From Halosegnis longus (GTDB taxonomy: Archaea > Halobacteriota > Halobacteria > Halobacteriales > Haloarculaceae), in the NCBI RefSeq assembly GCF_009663395.1, contig NZ_QKNW01000001.1, positions 2,356,001 to 2,420,000 of the forward strand: 64,000 nt of DNA, given 5' to 3'. This document shows, piece by piece, positions 1-8,613 of the stretch. The notes under the pieces were generated by a model. That model did not search any database, was not told where the DNA came from, and saw nothing but the letters and a program-made list of their open reading frames with translations. The position numbers and the translations under genes are program-made. The first letter of the stretch is position 1. Each line of letters begins with the position of its first letter.

Positions 1-218
1 GTGGAGTGATTCATTCGCAGTCGATGCGCCAGTCTCGGCACTTGTCTCTATCGTCATCACCAGTTAGTATGCACTGGTATGAATTAAGACTTGTGTGTAG
101 TAATCACAATACTATACACATTCAATCGGTTCAATCAACTTCTGCGGATATCTCTGAATCGGGAGTGAGATGTATGCCCACCGCGCGCCTCTGTTAACGT
201 CCAAGAGAAAGACAGCGA

Positions 219-623
219 TTAGCTCTCAGCAGCAGGGACCGCCGTTTCAGACTGCTCATACTTCGTTTCAAACTCCTGAATGAGCTGGCCCATCTTGGCA
301 TACCAGTCGTTAAGCAGTCGCTGCATGTCGTCTGCGATTTCCGACGGGTCCGTCGGCGAGTAGACGTGATAGTAGCCGCCTTGGTCGTAGTTAATCTGGT
401 TCTTCTGAATGAAGCCGGTTTGCAATAGCCGCTGAACTGCCCGATAGGCGGTCGAACGCTCCCGTTCGACAGCGTCTGCGATTTCATCAACGGTTAGTGC
501 ATCGTCGGATTCGACGAGCGCCCGGAAGCAGTCCTTGTCAAGCTCTTTCAGTCCGTGGAAACATTCGAGGAGTCCCTCACACTCCATGTCTCGACGGAGT
601 TGTTCAGACATTGAATCTGGCAT
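219..623 (-). CDS. winged-helix transcriptional regulator (TrmB/MarR-like)
   Basis: A 134-residue DNA-binding protein. The middle (about residues 35-85) reads as a winged helix: TVDEIADAVERERSTAYRAVQ is a typical recognition-helix segment. The C-terminal ~45 residues are an amphipathic helix suited to dimerisation. The ATG at 621-623 was chosen because longer versions run through the promoter and the inverted repeat at 662-694. A paralogue with the same plan lies at 8753-9145, at the other end of the sulfur genes. By context it is a regulator of the sulfur island, possibly through the TGCACAA-type half-sites found upstream of several genes. The inducing signal cannot be read from the sequence; there is no obvious cysteine-pair redox sensor. 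Confidence 0.85.
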   Translation of the reverse strand: MPDSMSEQLRRDMECEGLLECFHGLKELDKDCFRALVESDDALTVDEIADAVERERSTAYRAVQRLLQTGFIQKNQINYDQGGYYHVYSPTDPSEIADDMQRLLNDWYAKMGQLIQEFETKYEQSETAVPAAES

Positions 624-661
624 TGTTATCACTGTACAGTACGTCTCACGCCAATAAAAGA

Positions 662-694
662 CTTGTGCGCAGACTGCACACATACGCGCACAAG
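662..694. promoter_or_regulatory. 9-bp inverted repeat, candidate operator
   Basis: CTTGTGCGC (662-670) is followed by its exact reverse complement GCGCACAAG (686-694), with TGCACA between them. It lies just upstream of a TATA-like stretch (about 650-660 read on the minus strand) for the regulator gene starting at 623. It may serve for autoregulation. Confidence 0.5.
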
Positions 695-729
695 CCGTCA
701 GGTGAGAATAGCTGCGGTGAAATTTATTC

Positions 730-1761
730 TTAGTCTGCCGCGTTAGGTGTTGGCGTTTCTTCTGAACGAAGTGCCTGAATCGAACTGACAACGACGGCAC
801 CAGCGACCAGTGTGGCAGCACCAAGGATGATAACCAGCGAGACAGTCTGCAGGACTGGTATATCCATGACGTTCCCAACCTTGCGGACGGCAACGGCGAG
901 TGCTCCCAAGAGTAACATCACCCCGAAGTAGACCTTGATTTCGTCTTCGTTGACGAGGCTCGTTGCTCCTGCACCAAGTCGCGCACCTAGCGCACTCCCT
1001 GCGAGTAGCGGTACAACAATCGAGAGGTTCACTGCTCCGTCCATTGCATAGAGGAAGCTCCCGATCCCTCCCGAGAAGACGATCTCGAACAGGTCTGTGC
1101 CGACTGCAATCGGGACGGGGACCCCGATGAGGTAGAACAGAGCTGGCATCCGAATGAAGCCACCACCGACACCGAGGAATCCGGAAAGGAGTCCGGTTAC
1201 GAATGCAACACCCAGAATCATCCATAGGGAGACGGTGATGCCACCTCGAAGACTCATCATCGGGGGAACCCGATAGGATTGAATCTTCTTGGCAATCTCC
1301 GGGATATCCTCTGCGTCAGCCTCAGCGTCGGCATCGTGACTGATGCCACCACTACTGTCCCCCTTGGTCGCCTGATAGGTGATGAACGCACCAATCCCGC
1401 CCAATAACCCGACGTAGATGATGCTCACAACAGTATCAGCGAGGCCCATTCCTTGGAGGAAATGAAGGCCGATTTTGCCCACTTCAATGCCGGCTGTGGT
1501 TCCAGCAATCATGAGCACACCGAGCTTGTAGTCCACCTGCCCGAGATCTCGGTGTTTGAGTGTTGCAATGACGGACGTTGCAAACACGAACGCGAGCCCA
1601 GACGCGACGGCGACATCTGTCTTGTACCCCATCACCAGCAGTGCAGGGGTCACTAAGAATGAGCCACCCATGCCAAAGAAGCCGAATAACAGCCCAATGA
1701 GAACGCCAAAGCCTACAAACAGGGCGAGCAGAGGCGCTGGGCTTCCGAGTAATTCAATCAT
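730..1761 (-). CDS. TauE/SafE-family sulfite/sulfur-compound exporter
   Basis: A 343-residue polytopic membrane protein of the TauE/SafE family. It has the two glycine-rich repeats expected: GFFGMGGSFLVTPALLVMG near residue 27 and GFLGVGGGFIRMPALFYLIG near residue 194. A longer hydrophilic acidic loop (about 135-165) separates the halves, followed by a short cytoplasmic tail. Family members export sulfite, sulfoacetate or related organosulfur anions. The start codon overlaps the stop of the 50-residue ORF at 1758-1910 (ATGA overlap), so the two are translationally coupled. The neighbouring YeeE, rhodanese and TusA genes support a role in sulfur anion movement. Substrate is inferred from family only. 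Confidence 0.9.
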   Translation of the reverse strand: MIELLGSPAPLLALFVGFGVLIGLLFGFFGMGGSFLVTPALLVMGYKTDVAVASGLAFVFATSVIATLKHRDLGQVDYKLGVLMIAGTTAGIEVGKIGLHFLQGMGLADTVVSIIYVGLLGGIGAFITYQATKGDSSGGISHDADAEADAEDIPEIAKKIQSYRVPPMMSLRGGITVSLWMILGVAFVTGLLSGFLGVGGGFIRMPALFYLIGVPVPIAVGTDLFEIVFSGGIGSFLYAMDGAVNLSIVVPLLAGSALGARLGAGATSLVNEDEIKVYFGVMLLLGALAVAVRKVGNVMDIPVLQTVSLVIILGAATLVAGAVVVSSIQALRSEETPTPNAAD

Positions 1762-1910
1762 TCTTGGCGACTCACCGCGTTGATGATAGTCTTGCCAAAG
1801 ACGCGCTCAAGTAGGCCATAGCCCAGATACAGGACAATAGCCTCTAGCAATACAACTCCGACGACAAGCATGGCACCGTCAATGCCACTTGCAGTTTCAA
1901 GTCCGAACAT
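1758..1910 (-). CDS. small single-span membrane protein (50 aa) coupled to TauE
   Basis: A 50-codon frame starting MFGLETASGIDGAM. It holds one hydrophobic helix (about residues 13-35, LVVGVVLLEAIVLYLGYGLL) followed by a basic end. Its TGA overlaps the ATG of the TauE/SafE gene. Short proteins of this type occur beside TauE genes in other haloarchaea (I recall a DUF7512-like family, not verified). A TATTGTGCA element lies 20-28 nt upstream of the ATG. It may be an accessory subunit or stabiliser of the exporter. Confidence rests on the overlap, the clean membrane helix and the promoter. Confidence 0.7.
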   Translation of the reverse strand: MFGLETASGIDGAMLVVGVVLLEAIVLYLGYGLLERVFGKTIINAVSRQE

Positions 1911-1929
1911 TCGCCACCACCGTTGGCAG

Positions 1930-2009
1930 TATTGTGCATTTCATGGTTTACTACTCATTTCCGCGTAACCGGTGGTAGGGTATAACAGTTTTGGAACTTT
2001 TGCACAATA
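1930..2009. promoter_or_regulatory. pair of TGCACAATA-type elements
   Basis: TATTGTGCA at 1930-1938 and its exact reverse complement TGCACAATA at 2001-2009 flank an ~60-bp stretch without genes, upstream of the minus-strand small-protein/TauE operon. The same nonamer recurs before other genes of the sulfur island. Confidence 0.5.
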
Positions 2010-2194
2010 CTATCCAGCGCGGGAAGCAGTAAGTTATATCAAACTCATAGACACCGGGCCGACGAAAGTCTCTCTGCAGGGTTGTAAAATCGAATCTGTG
2101 GATTGCTTGTGAGGTTCGGAGGATAATAGCGGTGTACGTGTAGTCAGTTGATAACAAAGGATTGGTTTGATGATACTATATTAGATGATGAGTT

Positions 2195-3370
2195 TCACAC
2201 TAGGATCATTCCAGCGAGATATGCGAGGCTGAATGACAGAGCGAACGACCCAGCCCACGCGCCTACTGTCATGAGAATCTTCCGTGCATCTATGGCCGCT
2301 CGCCCTCCGACCGCTGCGCCACTACCAATAATAGCACTAACGACGATCTCGTTGAAAGACACTGGGACACCCAACAAGACCGCAAGTTGGGCGATGAGGA
2401 ACGACGGCACGAGTGCAGATATCGACCGGCGTGGCCCAAGCGATGAGTAATCTTGCGCAAGCGATTTAATCATCCTGGGTGCGCCTGTCCAAGAGCCGAT
2501 GAGCATACCCAGGCCGCCGCCAACAAGGACAACAGAGGTCGGCACCATTCCAACCTCATCGAGCAGGGGCAACAGTGGTCCAACAGCAAGCCCGACCTGA
2601 CTGCCACCGGCAGAAAATGCGACGAGCGCCCCAAGGCTCAGTAAGACGTGTCGCAGGCCGCTGGCTCTGTCGTGGCGGATGTCGAACCAGGTAAGACCTG
2701 CAAGCACAAGTGAGACAATTGCAGTGATTCCAGTGACCGACCCAACCCCCTCCATCGCTAGTCCCCGTCGTATAACCCCGCTAATCGTCCCCGGTGTAGT
2801 CCCGACACCAAGGAAGCTGAACTGAATATTCACAAGAACTGCTCCGACGAGAGCGACGAGTATCGGGATACTGTAGCGTTCTGGAACCGTTTCGCGAGGG
2901 AGTAGACTTGCGATAACGAATGCGACTCCTCCGCCGACAAATGGTGTAAGTACCCAGACGGCGGCAATCTGCTGATACTTTACCCACACAGGGGTCCCCC
3001 CGAGAGCTAGTCCGACACCAATCACTGCGCCCGTCACAGTAAATGCTGTCGCAATCGGGTATCCAGTCAGGATTCCGATAGCCATCAGTCCAGCTCCCAA
3101 CACCAGTACAAGAATCACACCAGCAATGGGGAGACTAACCCCACCGATGAGACCACTTCCAACTGCTTCTGAGATACTCCCCCCTTGAATAACGGCTCCG
3201 GCAAAGCCGAAGATCCCAACAAGAAACGCCGCCCGCATCGTTGCGATTGCATTCGCGCCAACGGCAGGTGCAAACGGGGTTGCACCGCTTGAGCCAGCAC
3301 CGATGACCCATGCCATGAACAGGCTAGCGAGCGCTGCAGCAACAAAGAGAGCGATAAGAGCGAAATCCAT
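2195..3370 (-). CDS. PiT-family (Pho4-type) anion permease
   Basis: A 391-residue integral membrane protein of the inorganic phosphate transporter (PiT/Pho4) family. It shows the duplicated signature: residues ~35-60 contain VGANAIATMRAAFLVGIFGF and the C-terminal half contains an equivalent segment near GAPRMIKSLAQDYSSLGPRR. About ten hydrophobic helices are visible. PiT homologues transport phosphate, but some (CysP of Bacillus) carry sulfate. Since the gene sits 11 nt downstream of a YeeE/YedE gene in a sulfur operon, sulfate or thiosulfate is an attractive alternative substrate. That choice is inference from context. Confidence 0.85.
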   Translation of the reverse strand: MDFALIALFVAAALASLFMAWVIGAGSSGATPFAPAVGANAIATMRAAFLVGIFGFAGAVIQGGSISEAVGSGLIGGVSLPIAGVILVLVLGAGLMAIGILTGYPIATAFTVTGAVIGVGLALGGTPVWVKYQQIAAVWVLTPFVGGGVAFVIASLLPRETVPERYSIPILVALVGAVLVNIQFSFLGVGTTPGTISGVIRRGLAMEGVGSVTGITAIVSLVLAGLTWFDIRHDRASGLRHVLLSLGALVAFSAGGSQVGLAVGPLLPLLDEVGMVPTSVVLVGGGLGMLIGSWTGAPRMIKSLAQDYSSLGPRRSISALVPSFLIAQLAVLLGVPVSFNEIVVSAIIGSGAAVGGRAAIDARKILMTVGAWAGSFALSFSLAYLAGMILV

Positions 3371-3381
3371 AGAATCGGGAA

Positions 3382-3840
3382 TTAATCCGCGCTAACTGCG
3401 GTAGAGTCCCGCTCTGCACGGCGACTCCGCCAGTAGCCTTGGGCATACGCACCGAGGAACATCCCTGCCAGTGCCCAGAGAATGGTGATATTACCAACAC
3501 CGAGACTAGCATAGGCGGCACCGGGACAAATTCCTGAGAGTCCCCACCCGACGCCAAAGATTGCGCCACCGATGAGCACATTACGATCAAACGGCTTCAA
3601 GCGTCGCTCGTATCGGTTTCCGGTGAGCGGTGCGGTTTCTCGGATGCGCGGCAGTAGGGCGAACGCGATGCCGGAGACGATTGCCGCTCCGAACATCACG
3701 AACGGAAGCCCCAAATCCTCGAATAGGAGGAAGTTCACTACGACCTCTGGGCGTGCCATATGGCTAAACCCGAGTCCGAATCCGAACACTAAGCCGCCAA
3801 CAAAAATCAGCGGCTTGAACAACGGATGCCGGTTACTCAT
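3382..3840 (-). CDS. YeeE/YedE-family membrane protein, half-transporter B
   Basis: A 152-residue membrane protein with four or so helices and the YeeE/YedE (DUF395) hallmark GWGLSGICPGAAYASLG, with a conserved Cys at residue 105. Members of this family (YeeE, PmpA/B) import thiosulfate or other sulfur species by passing them between conserved cysteines. The ATG at 3838-3840 was chosen because it overlaps the stop of the upstream partner at 3837-4394 and gives the normal length; a longer frame extends over that gene. The two halves probably form one channel. Confidence 0.85.
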   Translation of the reverse strand: MSNRHPLFKPLIFVGGLVFGFGLGFSHMARPEVVVNFLLFEDLGLPFVMFGAAIVSGIAFALLPRIRETAPLTGNRYERRLKPFDRNVLIGGAIFGVGWGLSGICPGAAYASLGVGNITILWALAGMFLGAYAQGYWRSRRAERDSTAVSAD

Positions 3841-4394
3841 GGGCTCACCCCCAGGGCTGCGACGACCTGTGCCGTGCCGATTGCAACAGTCAGGAACGTC
3901 AATACGCCCACTAACGATGTCTTCGATGCTGATCCGACCCCGCAGACTCCGTGGCCCGACGTACATCCCTTCCCAACGCGGGTGCCGATACCCACGAGGA
4001 TGCCACCAAAGAAGAGGCGCCACGGCTGGATATCGGTCGTCCAGAGTGTGACGCCAGCGACCTCGTACAGCTGGCCGGTCGTTCCGGGCTCATACAGCGG
4101 ACTTGTGATGAGACCGGACTGGAACGTCGCGGCAAACGCTAGCGCTCCAAGAATGATGCCTGCCGTGAACAGTACTCGCCAGTCTCTTGAGGCGACATAC
4201 TGTTGGAACCGCGATTGGTCGGAAACGTACGATAACGTCGACTCTAAGAATGTACTCGCTCCGGCTGGAATCCCCGTTCCGAGATAGATGAGAACGGTCC
4301 CAAGCCCAACAAGGAGGCCACCGACGGCGTAGCGACTAATCCCATTTGGGAAGAATTCGGCGGCTGCTTGGAGCAGTACTACGTCAGTGACCAT
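3837..4394 (-). CDS. YeeE/YedE-family membrane protein, half-transporter A
   Basis: A 185-residue membrane protein with the second YeeE/YedE signature, GKGCTSGHGVCGVG (Cys144 and Cys151), typical of the N-terminal half of thiosulfate transporter YeeE. Predicted helices include residues ~22-42, 73-92, 126-142 and 156-180. The stop codon overlaps the ATG of the second half (3382-3840), so the pair is translationally coupled and likely forms a split YeeE. It follows the rhodanese-MBL gene by 8 nt in the same operon, consistent with uptake of thiosulfate or sulfane sulfur feeding that enzyme. Confidence 0.88.
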   Translation of the reverse strand: MVTDVVLLQAAAEFFPNGISRYAVGGLLVGLGTVLIYLGTGIPAGASTFLESTLSYVSDQSRFQQYVASRDWRVLFTAGIILGALAFAATFQSGLITSPLYEPGTTGQLYEVAGVTLWTTDIQPWRLFFGGILVGIGTRVGKGCTSGHGVCGVGSASKTSLVGVLTFLTVAIGTAQVVAALGVSP

Positions 4395-4402
4395 TGGCGT
4401 CG

Positions 4403-5596
4403 TCAGTCCCCCGCGAGTGAGTCCTGGCTTGCGGCGCAGTTGTTTGGTCCGAGCTCAAGCGTGAACGCTTCGTCATCGTCGACAGGGTTTTTGCCGAGAT
4501 TCGTAGCAATAATATCCTCATAGTTCGCTGGCCGTGGTGGCATGTCGGAGAGGACCAGCTCGACAAACGCCTCTTTGTCCATTGTCAGAGCGTCCATTTC
4601 GGTAACGAGGTCGCCAATCGGTGCTGTGTATGTACCGTCAGCTGCCGGTTCGGCGGCGTCGCTGAAGTGTGCTCCACCGATCAGCGTCTCATCGGGGAGC
4701 GAGAGGACACGCTCCTGTAGCGACTCGTATAGCATCCGAGCAGCGTCGGGCGCTCCGTCATCTCCTTCCTCGAGGTCCGGACGAGCAACGCTCTCGATGA
4801 ACAATCCATCACCAGTGGCGAGCAGGCTATCGTCAACGAGGTAGGAGGTCATCCCAGTCGTGTGGCCTGGTGTATGAATCGCCTCGATGGTCGCGTTGCC
4901 GATGTCGAATGTATCACCATCGGCAGCTGTTGTGAACTCATCCGCATAGACGATGCCACGGCCGACAGCGGCCTCGGGGATGACCGCCTCAACCCCACGG
5001 TCGTCTAGGTCGCGTACTCCAGAGATGTGATCCGCGTGGACGTGCGTGTCGAATGCATACTTGAGATCGACACCGAACTCATCGGCATCATCGAGGTAGC
5101 GATCGGTGAAGGCGCGCAACGGGTCGATGATGGCAGCTTCATCGTCATCGTATAGGAGATATCCGAGACATCCCGAAGATGGACGCTGGTACTGGATGAG
5201 GGTCCCCTGCCCGTCGTATCGTTCGACCTCAACGGCTTCATAGATACTGGCCCAGCCGTTCATGCCGTCCTCGAGATGATCAACATCGTATCCGTGTTCC
5301 GCGAGCGTACCTGCAACGTATTCGCTGGCACCACCCTTGGCACAAAGTACCGTTATCTCACGGTCGTCCGGTATCTGGCTGAACACCTCAGTGTCGACCT
5401 CATCGTCGAGGAACTCGAAGTAGGGGATATTGATCGACGTGACGTTTTCGCCGCTAATCCGCCACTCATCGTAATCCGATTGCATACGCGCGTCGAGGAG
5501 CGTGATGTCCTCGCCGGCGTCAATGCGATCTTTGAGCGATTCTGGGTCGATTGATTCGACCTCGACATCCGGAGTCGGGAAGTCGTCTGCGTTCAT
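4403..5596 (-). CDS. rhodanese-metallo-beta-lactamase fusion (persulfide dioxygenase-like)
   Basis: A 397-residue cytoplasmic enzyme. Residues ~10-125 form a rhodanese domain with active-site loop CAKGGA (Cys85). Residues ~130-340 form a metallo-beta-lactamase fold with THVHADH at 184-190, TPGHTTG at 242-248 and TGDGLF near 261, which are the iron ligands of ETHE1-type persulfide dioxygenases and glyoxalase-II-like enzymes. In the common arrangement the MBL domain comes first; here the rhodanese is N-terminal. The expected role is transfer of sulfane sulfur to a thiol and oxidation of the persulfide to sulfite, which TauE could export. First gene of the operon with the YeeE pair and PiT permease. 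Metal and reaction are inferred. Confidence 0.88.
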   Translation of the reverse strand: MNADDFPTPDVEVESIDPESLKDRIDAGEDITLLDARMQSDYDEWRISGENVTSINIPYFEFLDDEVDTEVFSQIPDDREITVLCAKGGASEYVAGTLAEHGYDVDHLEDGMNGWASIYEAVEVERYDGQGTLIQYQRPSSGCLGYLLYDDDEAAIIDPLRAFTDRYLDDADEFGVDLKYAFDTHVHADHISGVRDLDDRGVEAVIPEAAVGRGIVYADEFTTAADGDTFDIGNATIEAIHTPGHTTGMTSYLVDDSLLATGDGLFIESVARPDLEEGDDGAPDAARMLYESLQERVLSLPDETLIGGAHFSDAAEPAADGTYTAPIGDLVTEMDALTMDKEAFVELVLSDMPPRPANYEDIIATNLGKNPVDDDEAFTLELGPNNCAASQDSLAGD

Positions 5597-5597
5597 C

Positions 5598-5630
5598 TTG
5601 TGCAGTCATTTCTACCGGTGGGATGCACAA
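5598..5630. promoter_or_regulatory. inverted TTGTGCA/TGCACAA repeat at a start codon
   Basis: TTGTGCA (5598-5604) and its exact reverse complement TGCACAA (5624-5630) lie directly upstream of the ATG at 5596, so a bound protein would cover the start region. Layout and half-sites match the repeat at 662-694. Candidate repressor site for the rhodanese-MBL/YeeE/PiT operon. Confidence 0.5.
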
Positions 5631-5766
5631 AAGGGTTTGCATAGTAATTCAGTTTCTAAGCAATACTATATCCAATTAGCATTGCTTCTGAATCCCAGAA
5701 GCCAGCCCTAAGCGGTTCTGAACAGCATATAATACGTTTATCCCGCTTAGATAGGAATCCGCGTAG

Positions 5767-5812
5767 TGCACAATAATCGATATGCTTTTACTCCCAAGGC
5801 CAATATTGTGTG
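5767..5812. promoter_or_regulatory. TGCACAATA ... TATTGTGTG pair upstream of tusA
   Basis: TGCACAATA at 5767-5775 and the near-inverted copy TATTGTGTG at 5804-5812 precede the tusA ATG at 5848. A related AAGCAATACTAT string lies at 5659-5670 in the same divergent intergenic region. Confidence 0.45.
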
Positions 5813-5847
5813 ATAGCTCCAATACAGACTAACGGAGCAGATAACCA

Positions 5848-6093
5848 ATGAGTGTAGAATTCGATATTGCGGAGACGCTTGATGTGAAAGGTGAATCGTG
5901 CCCGATGCCGGTCGTAAAGACCAAATCTACGATCGATGGTCTCAGTCAGGGAGAGGTGCTTGAGGTCCTGGCAACGGACTCGGGGAGTATGAGCGATATT
6001 GACGGCTGGGCAGATGGTACCGATGGCGTCGAACTCATCGAACAGCAAGAGGGCGATACCGTGTACAAGCACTACGTGCGTAAGACCGAGTAA
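5848..6093 (+). CDS. tusA: TusA-family sulfur carrier protein
   Basis: An 81-residue protein of normal TusA length. It carries the signature ESCPMPVVKTK with the persulfide-carrying Cys at residue 18 and the two-layer alpha/beta pattern of the family. TusA accepts sulfane sulfur from rhodaneses or desulfurases and hands it to DsrE-type proteins. It is followed after 2 nt by the DsrE-like gene, and such pairs are widely conserved in sulfur-oxidising and dissimilatory clusters. The divergent rhodanese-MBL gene provides the likely donor or acceptor. Confidence 0.93.
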   Translation: MSVEFDIAETLDVKGESCPMPVVKTKSTIDGLSQGEVLEVLATDSGSMSDIDGWADGTDGVELIEQQEGDTVYKHYVRKTE

Positions 6094-6095
6094 TA

Positions 6096-6668
6096 ATGAG
6101 TACGGACACCCCTGACGCGCCGACCAGCGACGCGCCATCGCGTGCGGAGCTAGCCGCGCGCGTTGACGAGCTTGAGGCTGCGCTGGCAGACGCCACCGAT
6201 GAGGAAGGTCAAAAGAAGATGAGTATCATCGCGACAAAGGGAACGCTTGATATGGCGTACCCTCCGCTCATCCTTGCCAGCACTGCGGCTGCCTTCGGCT
6301 ACGAAGTAACGGTCTTCCACACATTCTGGGGACTGGATATCCTGCACGAAGAGCGCTCGAAGAACCTCAAGCTCAGCTCTGTCGGGAACCCCAACATGCC
6401 TGTTCCGAACGCAGTTGCTGCGCTTCCCGGGATGGATCGGGTCACCACCAAGATGATGGAGCGGAAGATCGACGACAACGACACTGCAACGATCGAGGAG
6501 CTCATCGAAACAAGCCTCGATATGGGTGTTGAGTTCCAAGCCTGCCAGATGACTATCGACCTCATGGACTATGACGAGCAGGACTTCTATGACGGTGTGA
6601 CTACTGGCGTTGGTGCAGCAACCGCACTCCAAGATATGGCCGATGCGGATATTCAGCTGCTCGTCTAA
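6096..6668 (+). CDS. DsrE/DsrF/DrsH-like sulfur transfer protein
   Basis: A 190-residue soluble protein of the DsrE/DrsH-like family. The N-terminal ~35 residues are an acidic/Ala-rich helix (possible coiled coil), followed by KMSIIATKGTLDMAYPPLILASTAAAFGYEV-like family sequence (given here by its start at residue 41) and FHTFWGL at 74-80. The candidate sulfur-carrying cysteine is Cys150 in the segment VEFQACQMT. It is translated from an ATG 2 nt behind the tusA stop, so the pair forms a relay. DrsH-like proteins are often peripheral to the membrane; no transmembrane helix is obvious. Confidence 0.9.
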   Translation: MSTDTPDAPTSDAPSRAELAARVDELEAALADATDEEGQKKMSIIATKGTLDMAYPPLILASTAAAFGYEVTVFHTFWGLDILHEERSKNLKLSSVGNPNMPVPNAVAALPGMDRVTTKMMERKIDDNDTATIEELIETSLDMGVEFQACQMTIDLMDYDEQDFYDGVTTGVGAATALQDMADADIQLLV

Positions 6669-7101
6669 CTACTAGATTACAGATTCCTCCCATTGTCGGC
6701 GTTCTGGAGCCGTACCCTCCATACTGTCGGGTTCATGAATCAAGAGCTGGATGACACGTAGCGAGCGGAAGCCCACCCCTCCAGGGGTAGGAGAATATCA
6801 AAGGAGAATCGCATCTGCAGAATTTGTACGTCTCGAAGGGCACTCAGGGGGATTATGATCCAAGTGCCATGTCGGTTGGACGTCGCAAACTTCCTCTGAC
6901 GTTGCCCGAACTGTGATCTGCACTTACTCGCTTACATCTATCGAACTTAATTATTTTGCCAGTGTGTCTACCCTGTCGATGCGGCTATACACCAGCACAC
7001 TGTCGCTGTCTCTGCTCAATCGATTGAAGTAGTGAGTAAAGAAGTGCATACGTGTAATCAAGAAAGAGCGAGAATATCTCAACGCGGGTACACGGGCCTC
7101 C
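6669..7101. other. 433-bp intergenic stretch with an IS right-end remnant
   Basis: No credible gene. The interval separates the plus-strand tusA/dsrE pair from a convergent minus-strand enzyme. Its one recognisable element is the hairpin at about 6767-6795 (separate entry). The remainder is AT-rich with no evident coding bias. Confidence 0.5.
6767..6795 (+). mobile_element. right-end hairpin remnant of an IS200/IS605-type (TnpB) element
   Basis: GCCCACCCCTCCAGGGGTAG contains the stem ACCCCT (6775-6780) and AGGGGT (6783-6788). It closely resembles the terminal hairpin seen downstream of TnpB genes in haloarchaeal IS605-group elements. No intact tnpB or tnpA is adjacent, so it is a relic. Identification rests on recall of such ends. 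Confidence 0.4.
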
Positions 7102-8220
7102 TCAGTCCCACTCTGTCTCCAGCCCGCTTACCAAATCCGCAATCTCGGTAGATGTATTCACAGCATGGACTGATGCACGGATTGCGTTCGGTGAGGGCAA
7201 CGACCGAACAACAATGCCCCTCGAACTGAGTCGATTTACCGTCCGTTCTGGGTCCTCGACTTCGATTGTCACAAGTCCAGACTCTGGATCGATCGGGCTG
7301 TGGAGTTGTTCGTCAGGCACTCCATCAATCAACTGCTTGGACAGCATCTGAATCCGGTCTGCAATGCGGTGGACGCCGACCTCATCAATTACATCAATCG
7401 CTTCGGCCAGCGCAACATGTGAAGCCGGATTTGCTGACCCGACTTCGAACCGACGAGCGCCCGGGGAAAACTCGTACGGGTCCGAAGTTGGTGTTTCAAC
7501 GCCCCGGTAACCGATACTCGAGGGGTGGAGCTTCTCTGCAGCTTGGTGGTCGACATACAGTATTCCACCACCCCACAGCCCGAGGAGCCATTTGTGACCG
7601 GCGGCTGCAACGGCATCGGCTCCCCATTCCTTGACATCCATCGGAAGCTGCCCTGGCACTTGCACAGCATCAACGAGGACGAATGTGCCAGCATCATGAG
7701 CAATCTCCACGAGCTCTGCGACAGGTAATTGCGTGCCATGCGTCCAAGTAATCGCACTAAAACACACTAACCTCGCTCCTCTGACGGCGTCGATGAACGT
7801 ATCGACGTCGACTCGCCCATCTTCAGTTTCGATTACTTCGACGTTGACGCCCCTTTGAGCTAATCGCTGCCATGGAAGGGTTACTGCTGGATGTTCAAGA
7901 TCTGTCCGAACGACAGTGTCTCCTGGCTCCCAGTCAATTGCGTTTGCAATTGCGTTGATTCCAGCAGATGTACTCTCGGTCAGCGCAACCTCACTCGGAT
8001 TGGCACCAATGAAGTCAGCAGTCCGGCCACGCACGTTATCATACGTTTCGAACGCGACCTCATACGGATCTCTTCGGCTATTTGTCTCGTACTCGTGGGA
8101 CTGGATGAACTCACTAGCGGCATTCACAACATACTCTGGGCTCGGTCCGTGAGCGCCGAAGTTCAGATATGTATCTTCCTGCAGCGCAGGGATATCAGCA
8201 CGGAGTTCGTTTGAATCCAT
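7102..8220 (-). CDS. aminotransferase class V-fold PLP enzyme (desulfurase/epimerase-like)
   Basis: A 372-residue cytoplasmic PLP enzyme. AGHKWLLG places the Schiff-base lysine at residue 210, and VDAVQVPGQ provides the PLP-binding Asp184. SAITWTHGTQLP (about 155-166) and the N-terminal YLNFGAHGP match the cysteine desulfurase/isopenicillin-N-epimerase group. The mobile catalytic cysteine loop of true cysteine desulfurases is not evident near the C-terminus (PNAIRASVHAVN), so desulfurase activity is doubtful despite the sulfur context. It is followed 15 nt away by a thioredoxin-like gene, so the two form an operon transcribed from upstream of 8574. Confidence 0.85.
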   Translation of the reverse strand: MDSNELRADIPALQEDTYLNFGAHGPSPEYVVNAASEFIQSHEYETNSRRDPYEVAFETYDNVRGRTADFIGANPSEVALTESTSAGINAIANAIDWEPGDTVVRTDLEHPAVTLPWQRLAQRGVNVEVIETEDGRVDVDTFIDAVRGARLVCFSAITWTHGTQLPVAELVEIAHDAGTFVLVDAVQVPGQLPMDVKEWGADAVAAAGHKWLLGLWGGGILYVDHQAAEKLHPSSIGYRGVETPTSDPYEFSPGARRFEVGSANPASHVALAEAIDVIDEVGVHRIADRIQMLSKQLIDGVPDEQLHSPIDPESGLVTIEVEDPERTVNRLSSRGIVVRSLPSPNAIRASVHAVNTSTEIADLVSGLETEWD

Positions 8221-8235
8221 GATTGGGTATGTTGC

Positions 8236-8574
8236 TTACGCAGTGTACTGTTCTATCAGGTCCTTGAGTGATTCCTTAGATTGGCTACCACGAAGCCGCT
8301 TCACCGGGCTTCCTGACACGAACAGCACGAACGTGGGCGTACTCTGGGCACCAAACTCGATTGCTGTCTCAAGATTCGTTTCGATGTCTACTGTTACTAC
8401 CGTAGCATCGGTCTCCTGTGCCAAATCCTCAAGAACCGGCTCCATCTGCGTACACGATCCACACCATTCGGTGTAGAACTCAACGAGTCCGACTCCTTCC
8501 TCGCCGACAACAGTCGTTATATCACCCTCATCAAGTGAGCGAACAGTGTTTGCTACAGTTGACTGTGCTTCCAT
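8236..8574 (-). CDS. thioredoxin-family protein with CGSC active site
   Basis: A 112-residue thioredoxin fold with FYTEWCGSCTQM (Cys38, Cys41) and the cis-Pro loop STPTFVLF. The usual CGPC is CGSC here, which in other thioredoxins shifts the redox potential. The ATG at 8572-8574 was preferred to a TTG one codon earlier. It is the first gene of an operon with the PLP enzyme and is preceded by the palindrome at 8614-8627. It likely reduces persulfide or disulfide intermediates in the sulfur pathway. Confidence 0.88.
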   Translation of the reverse strand: MEAQSTVANTVRSLDEGDITTVVGEEGVGLVEFYTEWCGSCTQMEPVLEDLAQETDATVVTVDIETNLETAIEFGAQSTPTFVLFVSGSPVKRLRGSQSKESLKDLIEQYTA

Positions 8575-8613
8575 CAATCACATGTACGTACTGCTCTGGT
8601 AATAGTCTTGTGA

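Noticed and set aside
6-197. 63-codon plus-strand frame at the window start
   Set aside because: No recognisable fold or acidic bias; overlaps a likely promoter region.
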